DNA of 64,000 bases from Basidiobolus meristosporus CBS 931.73 (Eukaryota > Basidiobolomycota > Basidiobolomycetes > Basidiobolales > Basidiobolaceae), in NCBI GenBank assembly GCA_002104905.1, contig MCFE01000348.1, positions 1 through 64,000 of the forward strand. The letters run 5' to 3'. Below are positions 35,841 through 45,837 of the stretch, in pieces. The stretch's first letter is position 1. The number at the start of each line of letters is the position of its first letter. Made by a program: the position numbers and the translations under genes. The notes beneath the pieces are model-generated. The model saw only the letters and a program-made list of their open reading frames with translations. It was not told the origin of the DNA and searched no databases.

Positions 35841-37290
35841 AATTCCTCACACATATCATTTGTGCCTATATCAATTAAAATCTCCTCTAATAAGCTTTGT
35901 ATGTATCTTGTGTCTTCCTCTATCCTTGTCCTGATAATTGTTCAATCACACTTTGGTTTCAGTGATGATTGGTGGATCATTATGAAACGGTTTCAGATGG
36001 GCTGGCGCTACGTTGCTGATTGTCTTGTTGTTCAGGGTAATGGTGTACTTTGGCCCGTGGTCCAAGCTAGTGACAGTGCAAGGGCCAATCCATCAGGGTG
36101 TAAATTGTGGGCAAAACTTGAGGCCTGCAATGGTCTGATTGTACCTCACTTTATTGCCTGGTTTCCACTTTGTCCCGTTAGTTTCTCATTTTTGGGTGGA
36201 GGGGGAAGGTGCTTGTCAACATTTTCAAATACTTTTATGTATAGGTGGGCAATACGGTGTATCAACCTTTCTACATAGTTGTTATGTGTTGTCAAGGGGA
36301 CACCTTCCATTGTCAATCCAGCTTCTTCACGCCACTTAGGCCTTCATCTGTACAGAACTTTGTATGGGGAGAAACCTGTTGTTTTATTTGGTATTGTACG
36401 CATTGCTAGGAGTGTCAGCGGGAGTAGCTTGGCCCATGATTGGGGTAGTTCCCAGTGGAGCTTCTCTAGTATGCAGCAACACGTCTGGTTCATCCTCTTG
36501 GTTAATCCGTTGGTTGGGGGGTGATACGCAGCCGTGAAGACCTGTTTCACGCCCATCATTTTGCACAAGTGGGCCACGGTGTTGTTCAGGAAGGAGCCAC
36601 CATTGTTGGACAGGAGTATCTGAGGATATCCGTGCCGGCAGATGAAGTGTTCTAGAATGAATTGGGCGGTTGTCTTCTGGTCTTTATTTTGGATGGCTTG
36701 GGCTTCTACCCACTTTGAGAAATAATTGGTAGCAATTATTATGTATTGTTCTCCTTTCTTTGTTTTCATCAAGGGCCAAACAAAGTCAATCCCTACCCAA
36801 TAGAAGGGTAGGTCAAGCGGTATTGGTGCGGTTGTCCCTATCTTTTAAATCTTTTGCAGGTGGAGCATCTTTGTAGTGTATTCACAACGTTGGTCATCAT
36901 TTTTTTCCAATAAAACGTCTTTCTTATCATCTTGTATGTTGTTAGAGGGTTAGAGTGTCCTAATGACATATGTCTTTCTTGTATGATTTCTTTGCGGGCA
37001 GTTATTGGGGGTACCTCAGCTCTGAACTGTCCTTGGAGGAACCATAATCAGTTTTCTTGTACTTTGTACTGACACCATTTCTTTCAAAAGTCCCTCTTCT
37101 GCTTGTTTGTAACAACGTGTTTGGGATACTTCCCTCCTCTTTTAAAGCAGATTACATCTTTGTAGTCATTGCTGACGCATACTTGGCAAACGGGATAGCA
37201 ACTGAGGAAGTCTGCATCTTGGTGTTTCTTGCCAGCGCAATGATTTATTTTGAAGTTGTATTCATGTAGTTGGAGGGCCCAACGTGCTAG
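35841..37290 (-). pseudogene. gypsy-3 integrase
   Basis: The minus strand holds the HHCC zinc region (H...H near 36970, C..C near 36860), the catalytic core (36772-36344) and a C-terminal domain in another frame (with VRYNQTIAGLKFCPQF and GPCTVTSLDHGPKYTI, 36160-36030). All three catalytic acids are changed: ATNYFSKW (Asp to Asn), LLSNNGGSF (Asp to Asn) and GLTKRMNQT (Glu to Lys). Each can be explained by one G-to-A change in a CpG. The enzyme would insert cDNA into chromosomes; this copy cannot. Confidence 0.9.
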
Positions 37291-39606
37291 TCAACTGGTA
37301 AAGTCTTTAGTTTTCATCAGCCAGACCAGTGCACTGTGGTCTGTTACTATTGTGAATCGGCAACCATGTATGTATGTGTGGAATTGTTTAATTGAATAAG
37401 CAACAGCCAGACATTCTATCTTGGTAACGGGGTAGTGACATTTGTGTTTGTTTAACAAACAGCTCACGTAACTGATTGGGTGGAATTTGCTGGGTTGGTG
37501 GTATTGTCCCAGTACGGCGCCTATACTGGTGAGACTTCCATCACAGTTAATAAAAAATCTTGCATCCCAATTGGGAAAACGTAACACTGGCGGTGACGTC
37601 AGGGAATGTTTCAGCTGATTGAATGCTCTCTTTTGAGGCTCCAACCATACAAAACACTGGCCTTTTTGCGTCAATTTGTATAGGGGGGCTGCTATTGTTG
37701 CAAAGTTTTTGACAAAGTGGCAATAGTAGCCGGCTAATTCTAGGAATCCCAACACTGCATTAATATCCTTTGGTGTGGGTGTATCTTGAACGGCTTTCAG
37801 GAGTGAAGTAGATGGGAATATTCCATCTGCCAGAATCTTGTGGCCCAGGAACAACAATTTTGTATTCAGGAAATGGCACTTCTTGGGATGTAGTTTGAGT
37901 TGGTTCTCAAGGAGGGCTGTCAGGATATGTTGCACATTGTGTATATGTTCTTCTACATTGGAATATATTGTGATGCTGTCCAGATACACTAGAGCGCATT
38001 CCCATTGTAGATTTCCAAGCACCTTGTTGATCATCCTTTGGAATGTAGCGGGGGCATTGCACAAGCCAAAGGGTAGTTGGTTCCATTTGTATAATCCAAA
38101 CAATGTTACAAAAGTGGTTTTGGGTTGATCTTCCAGGGCTACTTCTACTTGCCAATACCTGGAGATTAAGTCAAGAGAGCTAAAATATTTAGCTCCTATT
38201 AATCTGTCCAACAGGTTGTCTATTTGCGGTAGTGGATACACGTCCTTCCGGGTGACGGCGTTCAATTTTTGGTAGTTGATGCAAAAGCGTTGCTTTCCAT
38301 CTTTCTTTGGGACTATCACTACAGGGGAGGCCCATGGAGACTGGCTCTCTGTAATGATATTGTCTTTCAATCAAGTTTCAATTGTCTCTTTGATATAGTC
38401 TGTGTCAATTTTCAAGTTCCTATAGGCTTTTTGCTTGATGGGGTATTTGTTGGTGAGGTGGATTTGGTGATATACCCCAGGTATATGACTAATTACTTGG
38501 TTCTTGGAGAATACTTGGGCAAGCGGGTGTATTCCTTCTAGGAACTTGTCTTGTAACGCAGGCGGTAGACCAGGGTCCACATCTAGTTTGGGGAGTTCTT
38601 CTTCTGGTTCCTTGTTTGTAGGTGGTCCTTGGTTGTTTCCGTCAACTTCCTCTAGGTTCAACAATGCTACTCCTCTAGGCAATGTCATCATGTGTTGCCC
38701 ATTGTTGACCACTAAGCACTTCAGACTTTGCGTTTCAAATTTTGGTGGTACCCATACTTTAGGGATCAAGATTCCTTCCAGTTGCTTGGATGCCTTTGCT
38801 GCGGTTATCATTCTTCCGCTTGTCAAATAAGCTTTTGGTGTCTCTAATGAGATCACTGTCTCACTGGCGGGTGGTATTTTTATCACCTTTTGAGTGATGA
38901 TTGGAGACTGTGACGGTTTCACTTCTTCAATCATCACACTGTTGCTACATGCCTTGCTCTCATTGGTGATATGAATCAGTGGGATACTCTTGGTATCCCA
39001 CCTGAGTTCAGATGCACCGTAAAGTATATCCATCTTATGTTGGATAAACCAACTCTTGCCAATGAGTAAGTTGTTGGCAGCAACAGGTAGAACCATGACA
39101 TCTTGGTGTATTATCAAGTTGCCTAACTGGATGGGGCAATTAGGCACCACACCTACTGTTGTGTCCAGTTGGTCATTTGCTAGCTGTACTTGAATGGTGT
39201 TGTTGGGGACTATGTCTAATTTTAGACGTTTTGCTAATGACTCTGACATGATCAACATAGAGGATCCTGTGTTGATAAGGGCAAGAATCTCTTTATTCTC
39301 TATACGTAACTTTACATATGTACCTTTATTTGGTTTTTGCAGGACCGTCTGTTTGACCTGAAGGGTCATTATCTCCTTCAATCCCTCTGTCAGTTCCTTG
39401 ACTAGAGCCAGGGCAAGTCCCAGTAAATTGGTTATTGGAAGGGTTGCCTTGGTTTGCTCTAGTACCTTCATTATGGGGAATAGGCCATGGGAAGACGTGC
39501 TAGCGTTCTTTGTTTGTTTTAACACTTCTTCCCAAGGCTCATTCCGCACTTCAACTGTCCTGACCAGAGGGCTTAGATTGACTGAGTTCCGTTGGCCTCC
39601 TGGCAA
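37291..39606 (-). pseudogene. gypsy-3 protease, reverse transcriptase and RNase H
   Basis: The polyprotein frame runs from 39606 with an in-frame TGA at 38371 and another at 37291. The protease motif is ALINTGSSMLIM, where the catalytic Asp is Asn. RT follows with SPWASPVVIVPKKDG, SSLDLISRYWQVEV, FGLCNAPATFQRMI and YLDSITIYS, where the second catalytic Asp is Ser. RNase H has NCDGSLTSIGAVLGQ and VTDHSALVWLM. The frame differs from gag, as is usual where frameshifting is used. It has the ordinary Ty3/gypsy domain order and spacing. Confidence 0.93.
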
Positions 39607-39635
39607 GGGACTCTGTCTTTTGATGCCTTCTTCTC

Positions 39636-40445
39636 TTAGGTGTCCGGTACGGCTTCTTGTCCGTACCGTTTTTCACATTTGTGAGCCCGGTGACCTATTT
39701 CTCCACTCACATAACACAGATACTGTTGTTGCAGTTGTTCCATCTGTTGGGTCAGGGCTTGTACCTGGGTCTTCAAATCTACAACAGCTTCCCAGAGTTT
39801 ATCACTTTCTTTGGGGACTTCTTGGACATTGTTGATCAAGAGTTCTTGGACCTTTTGCCATAATTCTACTAACTCACAGTCTTTTGGGGAGGCAATTTTT
39901 CCTTTCTTACGGGGGATCCCTGTCCTTTGATCATTTGTATCACTATAGGGTAGCCCCCATAGCAAGATGACCCCTCGCACTTGTTCAACCAGCTCTTGCA
40001 GCATTTTACATCCCTGTTGTTCTTTGGATGCCCTACGTCTTATTTTGTCGTCTAAGCCCATGATGTAATACCTCATGAGCTGTTGTTTGGCAATTTTGTC
40101 TTTTGGGAGACATTGAACTTGTTGGAGGAACAGTTCAGTGTAGGCTTCATAGCTCTCACTGCTTTTCTTCCGTGAGGACAGTAGAAGGGCTTTGTAGTGG
40201 TACCCTTTGGCATATAGAAAGTGTGTCTTGTAGGCTTCTTCTAGTGCATCCCAGTCATCTTTAACTGCATCTTCCAACCCATAATGCCATTGCCATGCTG
40301 ACCCTTCCATATGTCTTGCAAACTCCCTTACTTTCTTATTGTTGTCCCATCCTGCATCAACCGCAACTCTCTCAAACTTATCAAACCATTCAAGGGCTTT
40401 CTCTCTCTTTCCTTTGTATGTTTTTAGTTTGATTGTAGTAGTCAT
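39636..40445 (-). CDS. gag: gypsy-3 Gag
   Basis: This is an intact 269-residue frame from ATG 40445 (MTTTIKLKTYKGKREKALEW). Residues 10-130 have the retrotransposon Gag capsid pattern (WFDKFERVAVDAGW, HMEGSAWQWHYGL, DWDALEEAYKTHF). A coiled coil rich in Gln and Leu follows near residues 215-245, then a degenerate zinc knuckle CYVSGEIGHRAHKC in which the second Cys of the CCHC pattern is Ser. Gag would package element RNA into particles. It starts 40 bases after the right LTR. It is the only retroelement gene in the window without a stop, but the knuckle is probably non-functional. Confidence 0.85.
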   Translation of the reverse strand: MTTTIKLKTYKGKREKALEWFDKFERVAVDAGWDNNKKVREFARHMEGSAWQWHYGLEDAVKDDWDALEEAYKTHFLYAKGYHYKALLLSSRKKSSESYEAYTELFLQQVQCLPKDKIAKQQLMRYYIMGLDDKIRRRASKEQQGCKMLQELVEQVRGVILLWGLPYSDTNDQRTGIPRKKGKIASPKDCELVELWQKVQELLINNVQEVPKESDKLWEAVVDLKTQVQALTQQMEQLQQQYLCYVSGEIGHRAHKCEKRYGQEAVPDT

Positions 40446-40486
40446 TACCTCACTTGTGCTTATTTCAGCAGAGACGACACCAAATA

Positions 40487-40860
40487 TGTGGGTTATTACT
40501 GACTATACTTGGTGAGTGGGAGAGCTTGTAAGTCAAGTCAGTACCACTTGGTTCAGAATAGCTTCCAATAGGAGGTAGTAAGGTAATAAAGACTTGTGTT
40601 TATTTTGTCCCAAATCTTCTTGTTCTCTTGCTTGGTTCAATTGGGTAGATATATATCACTTGGGGGCTTAGATAATAGACAATGTGTTATAAAATAGGGG
40701 TGTGAACACCTTCCTATTATGGTAAGTGTTCTAACTAGATAAGGGCAGGAATAGGAGAGAGGGCGCATGGGGGAATCATAGGGAGGATACTGAGGGACTT
40801 TGGGTAGGACTCTGGGGAAAACTCTTGGGCAAAGAGTGGTTACTGCATTTAGTACTCACA
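40487..40860 (-). repeat. gypsy-3 right LTR (5' LTR)
   Basis: 374 bases. In the transcription direction (minus) it starts TGTGAGTACTAAATGCAG and ends AATAACCCACA, followed by the primer-binding site. Confidence 0.95.
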
Positions 40861-41845
40861 CCAAGTACTGTGGACCATCTACACCAATCTACTCAAGGGG
40901 ATCCCTTGTTAAGCTTCTCTGCTACTACAAGAACTATTGCCCTGCAAGGTGTCATCCCACCATCTATGGCAACAAAAGTCCTAGAAGCTTTCATTCCCTG
41001 CTGACAGCAATGGAGAACCACCTTGCAGAGGGTATGAATGACTTAGAGCAGGCTTGGAGTACTACGCTCAGAAGCTCCAATAGACTTCCATATCCCAGAG
41101 TGTTCAGCAACAGGTTCCACACAAGGAGTATTTTGGATACCTTCCCAGTCAGAATTAACAGACCTTGTGGAGGGCAGAGGCATGTTTATTCTGGCAAATA
41201 CAAGGCACACTGTGTGAAGTTTCAAGCACTGTCTAACATAGAGGGTAACATCATCTGTTTAGTGTGCTATTTGCTGGAAGTAGGTACAACAAAGCACTCT
41301 GGGTAGAGAATTATTCAGAATCCAGTAGAGGGGAGAAATGTATGACAGACTTGGCATATACAGAAAAGGATTGTCAGAGATTAGCATGTAGTACAGCTTA
41401 TAGGAAGCCAAGGAATGGTATGCTTAGCAGGAAGCTGAAGCTCTACAATGAGATATTTAATCATCTCAGAGTGGGGTTGGAGCATACATTTGGATATCTA
41501 AAGAGATTCATCATATTGTCAGGTAAATACAGAGGAAAGTCATATATAGGAGAAAACAGCTGAATAGGTAAAATAGTTAAGATACTTATCAATGCACAGT
41601 ATGTTCATGCAAGAAGACATCCACTGAGAGAAATGTGTCTGGAGCATTATGAAGAGTAAATAAAGCAAGGAAAGCACTACTCTGAGCAACATAAGTAAGA
41701 TTGAGTAAAACTACTAGTAACTATATCCCACCACTGGCATTATGGCAGAAATTATGGTGCCAGATGGTGCCATAGAGTGCCAGAACAATCTGGCACTATA
41801 AACAGGCTGGCACTTTGTGGAACTATCCAACAGAAGCAGTCTAGT

Positions 41846-42492
41846 CTCTGGATCATATGTTGCCAGCCGCATGACAGTTGTCCACTTGTACCATTTACAT
41901 GGTAAGTTGCATCCTGGTATGATCTTGGCAAGAAGTAGTAATGAATCCTCAATGCCCCCATTACTGATATTAATGGAAGCATGCCACTTCTCCAGCCACA
42001 ACATTATATTATTCACCAGTTGATGGACTGCTGGGCTCACTTGGCTCCATAAAGTATCCTTAGCATTTGCTTCAATGGGTGTTGTCTCATTGCATATAGG
42101 GATTTGACCACACTCATATTTGGTACTGTTGTTAGGGGAGATAGGCTCAAAATCCATAAGTGAACCTTTTTGTCAGAGCTTACACTCTGCATGCCATACT
42201 CAGAAGACTGAGATGTGCCCAAAGGCATCATAAACTCACCTGACTCAGTTTGTGCAAGGTGGCAAAGATGGCCAGGAGCTAATATAGAAGTATCAACTGG
42301 CTGGCAAGATAATGTTGGTTCAGTGGTGACCAATGAATGGTCAAGTATGACTTGGGTGGCAAAACACTGGCCATGATCCTTGTAATACCTCCTATGTGGT
42401 CTGCCTGCTACATGGCTCAGAGGCTTGCCACAATAGCCACATGGTCTTTTTTCTCTTCTCTTACTGCATCAAGTCAAAGTAGTCTTGTCCAT
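41846..42492 (-). pseudogene. Element D transposase N-terminal part
   Basis: From a likely ATG at 42492, the minus strand encodes a short leader with one TGA, then the zinc-finger segment RPCGYCGKPLSH, HRRYYKDHGQCFATQVIL and a region ending at Harbinger C. It then continues across the insertion at 31790. It is better preserved than in element E. It diverges from the second gene at 42714. Confidence 0.75.
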
Positions 42493-42713
42493 GGGGCAAC
42501 CAGTTTGACCTTCAACAATGTAACACTATTATATCACTTTTTGGTCAATACTCATGTGAACTTAAGAAAGTCTTGTATTTGAGACATTGCACCTACATGG
42601 ATGTAAGATTCATTGCTGACATGCCATAGTAAGCATTTAAATAAAGTTGTGGCACCACATACACACATATATGTAACACTATTTCCCCTTTGGTTTGACT
42701 CATTTCAATATAT

Positions 42714-44770
42714 ATGCCGCCAAAAAGTAAAGCAAAGTCATCTGGTTCCCAACCAAACACCACCACTGATGGCAACAGAACAACAGCTGCACAACAGCCT
42801 GCTTGGACATTCAGTGCAACAAGTGGGGCTACATCCAAAAAAGGCCCTGTGGACAGTGTGAGCATTGAAGGTAATAATATGGACTCCTCAGGCTCTCAGT
42901 CAAGTAGGCAATTGAGAACCTTGGTGCAGCCACAAGCTGACAGTTATGCTCAGGCAAATAAGAATGTTGCAAATGCAGTACCCTCAGTTGCAGACCAGCA
43001 AGTGGCCATGATAACATCACCACCACCCAAATTAGCAAGTATGTTGTCTGCTCATGCCAAAGCATTAATGAAGCCATTCGGTGCAGTGGCTGATATGATA
43101 GATGTAATGACCCAGAGAAATCAGGAAATAGTCCAGAAACAGGATAAGTAGATAATAAGTGTAGAGCAGTCAATCTCTCAGGTAGAGAAAGCAGTAACTT
43201 TGCAGCAAAGAAGGAATTCAAGTAGCTCAATACCACAGCCAAGAATTGAGCCATGTCCCAATGTAACAGCAGAGGAACACCATACAGTCTTTGAAGCACA
43301 ACAACAGTGCCCAAAGATAAAGCCCACAAAAAAATCTATCACAGTGTGGGAGGTAGACAATGTGGTGATTATACCCAAGCCTAAAAATCAAGAGACATTG
43401 AAGATGCATAAAGCCATTGAGTGCAATAATGAAGAGTGGACTAATATACAGGAGGCTGTCAGAAGTCAAGAATGCCATCACCTTAAGGCCAGCATACCAT
43501 GGGACCATCAGGAACTTAAGGCCCAGCAGAATGCGCTTGACTTGTTCCATGAGCATTATCCTGGATTCAAATGGGCAAATGGTTTTTAGGCCAGTATTGG
43601 TATACTAAGAAAGTATCTTAAGAATAGCAGAAACTATCAAAGGCAGAAGAATAAGGGTGCCATGGCTAAAAACTAGTGGCCTCCTCAAGCGCTTGTTACA
43701 AGCAAGGCCAAAAGCTCCAGACAAGCATCAAAGAGATGTCTGGTAGCTGGAAGAGTTCCAATGAGGGACATGCAGGCAGACATGGATGCACCAGTGCAAC
43801 ATTTATCAAGGAAAAAGTGTAGTACCACTCAAGAAGCACTTAGTCAAAGTAGCAGTGAAAGACCTGGCAGTTATAAAAACCAGCTGCTTTTACAGGAGCC
43901 CATCACAACTATGGCTCAGAGCTCAAAATAAGCAGAAAAGAAACAACAGGTTGCCAGTATTGGACAAGCAGGCCAAAACAGATGCATCAGAGCAGAATTT
44001 ATCCTGGAGAAAATGTAGTTCTTTACAAGGAGCACTTACACAAAGTAGCAGTGAAAGACCTGGTGGTGACAAAGGAAAAGGGAAAGGGAAAAATGTTTAC
44101 CCAAGCCTGAGACAAGGAGGCATGCCAAAAAATGTGTTCTTGCCAATTGATGCTGCAAGCCAGGAACAGACTGAATCCCTTCATAGGCAAGAAGAGTCAC
44201 CAACAAGAAAACAGCTGCTTTCACAAGTGTTGGAAGCGCAGCCAGTTGAGCTACATTCCAGCAAGGTAGATGAGTTTGCTAAAAAAAAGGCAATTTATCT
44301 GCCACAGCCTCCACATCCTCCACTGTTGACAGAGTGAAGATCCCACTGACAGACAAGGCTACAACATGAAGAGCTCAAAAGACTGTCACAATGCTTTCAT
44401 TGAAATTTTGGAACATTAATAGGCACACCAAGAGGTTGTAGAACTTCTTCAAGAGCAGTGCTCAAGAAAGCACACTTGAATATTCCAATAATATATTGCA
44501 AAGACTGGCAGATGAGGAGCTAGACCTTGCAGTGCTGGCTGAAGACCATGATGTGTGGGAACCAGTGAACAAACAGTGGCATAAAGCTGTTGGGTTCCTG
44601 CCAAAGTTGTGGAACCAGAGTGTTACAGCAGAAATACTTATTGAGTGATGGATTTTAGTGGGGTTTCTTGTTGAGTGTGGAGTTGGGCTTAATGTTAGTG
44701 TAGGGTATAGAGACTTGTATAGGTCAATACAATTGGCAGTTGGGATACAACTGAAGCTTCAATGGAAATA
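42714..44770 (+). pseudogene. Second gene of element D (unknown)
   Basis: Homologue of 22425-24483. ATG 42714 gives MPPKSKAKSSGSQPNT. The first 145 codons are open, then TAG at 43149. The next frame is open through QQRRNSSSSIPQPRIEP and PKPKNQETLKMHKAIECNNEEW to about 43589. The repeated QSSSERPGGDKGKG block is at 44040-44090, and the last block ends in KLQWK-like sequence near 44770. Comparison with element E suggests a hydrophilic protein of 650-690 residues with a coiled coil near residue 150. No catalytic motif was seen. Confidence 0.6.
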
Positions 44771-44848
44771 AATCAATTTGTACGCATGAAAAGTAAGAGA
44801 AATGGTTGTGTCAGGAAGTAAGGAGTGTGAAAAGAGGCAATAGCCAAT

Positions 44849-45582
44849 AGACTTGTTCCATTGGATAGTGCCACATTGAGCCATGAGTGCCAAATGATGC
44901 CATAGTGTGCCAGAGAGGCCAAATGAGCCTCTACCTGGCCACGGAGTGTGAGACATAGCTCCACATCTTCATGCAAAGCAGCCCTTGTGTTTCACCCATT
45001 GTGTTGGAGAAAATCCATTTTTTGACCGTTTTTTTTGGATCAAGGTTGTGCAGGATGTGTTAGACCACAAGCAGATTGAAGATATGCATCTGGTACTCAA
45101 TACCCATGGCACTCTGAATCTAGCTCCTGTAGCTTGTATCATGTCACAAAAATGAATGGCACTATCTTGGTCCACTGGTACTATCTGGCACTGTAAGTGC
45201 TTTGTATAGATCTTACTTTAGGGCTAATATTTAAATATAGTGCCAGATAGTACCAGTGGACCAAGATAGTGCCATTCATTTTTGTGACATGATACAAGCT
45301 ACAGGAGCTAGATTCAGAGTGCCATGGGTATTGAGTACCAGATGCATAGCTTCAGTTCTCCTGTGCTCTTACACATCCTGAGCTACATTAATCCACAAAA
45401 AAAGGTCAAAAAATTGATTTTCTTTTGCGCAATGGGTGAAACACAGGGGCTGCTTTGCATGAAGATGCGGAGCTATGTCTCACACTCTATGGCCAGGTAG
45501 AGGCTCATTTGGCCTCTCTGGCACACTATGGCATCATTTGGCACTTGTGGCTCAATGTGGCACTATCCAACAGAACAAGTCT
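44849..45582. mobile_element. Foldback element F3
   Basis: 734 bases with TSD AAT (44846-44848 and 45583-45585), the same length and TSD triplet as F2. The left arm begins AGACTTGTTCCATTGGATAG and the right arm ends CCAACAGAACAAGTCT. The arms meet around 45215. Confidence 0.92.
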
Positions 45583-45585
45583 AAT

Positions 45586-45836
45586 CAATGGGCACAAACA
45601 TAGGAGGTGATAGAGTGTCCAGGATCAGAAAGCTAGCAATTTGACAGGGAACCAACCAAAAGTCACTTATACATTTTTGTGATTAAAAATTTGGCTAAGC
45701 TTTTTGTGAAATCTGGAGTCCAATTATTTTCAACAGTCTCTGGACAGTGTCCTGACAGGATCAGTACCTCTTAGTCATGGGACTTTAACTTTGTGACAGC
45801 CTATTGATGGGATCATCTCAATAATTTTTCATAGGG
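45586..45836. mobile_element. Right terminal segment of element D
   Basis: This segment aligns with E 24560-24814 and ends ATCATCTCAATAATTTTTCATAGGG-type sequence (last 16 bases AATAATTTTTCATAGG plus G). It is followed by the TCA duplicate. Confidence 0.8.
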
Positions 45837-45837
45837 C

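Larger units (their letters stand above)
34228..40860 (-). mobile_element. gypsy-3: nearly intact Ty3/gypsy retroelement
   Basis: The element is 6633 bases with two 374-base LTRs (34228-34601 and 40487-40860) that start TGTGGGTTATTACTGACT and end TAGTACTCACA. They differ at about 13 sites, nearly all transitions. TSDs are CCAGG (34223-34227) and CCAAG (40861-40865); the empty site in Harbinger B supports CCAAG. It reads on the minus strand: gag, pol (protease, RT, RNase H, integrase), then an extra ORF. The primer-binding site starts TGGTGTCGTCTCTGCTG at 40482. No clear polypurine tract is visible. It is the youngest large insertion here, yet inactive. Confidence 0.95.
34138..41659 (+). pseudogene. 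Harbinger C DDE transposase, split by gypsy-3
   Basis: The first exon-like piece (34138-34227) starts MTYSSE. Gypsy-3 interrupts it, and the frame resumes at 40861 with the sequence coding for TKYCGPSTPIYSRGSLVKLL. The catalytic part (to 41659) has ILDTFPVRINRP, RKPRNGMLSRKLKLY and EHTFGYLKRF. The second catalytic Asp position reads GSRYNKAL, that is Asn. The stop at 41657 matches copy A. Confidence 0.8.
31791..41842. mobile_element. PIF/Harbinger-like element C, full span with gypsy-3 inside
   Basis: The ends are AGACTTGTTCCATTGTACCA at 31791 and CCAACAGAAGCAGTCT at 41842, with the perfect 3-base TSD AGT (31788-31790 and 41843-41845). Element E shows the empty site (AAGACAGTCTCTGG). Net length without gypsy-3 and its TSD is 3414 bases. 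The second gene is on the minus strand (32533-33790) and the transposase on the plus strand (34138-41659, split by gypsy-3). Confidence 0.9.
12622..45836 (-). mobile_element. Tnp2-type element D, full span with nested insertions
   Basis: The left end is CCCTTTGAAAAACAATTTGG at 12622. The right end, ATAATTTTTCATAGGG at 45836, is its inverted partner. TCA lies on both sides (12619-12621; 45838-45840, offset by one base). The native sequence is split into 12622-12647, 25561-26290, 27028-28033, 31437-31790, 41846-44848 and 45586-45836, about 5.4 kb in total. Inserts are gypsy-1, foldback F2, Harbinger B, Harbinger C (with gypsy-3) and foldback F3. Each junction was checked against element E. About 315 bases of the DDE-core region are missing at the Harbinger B site. 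Confidence 0.85.
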
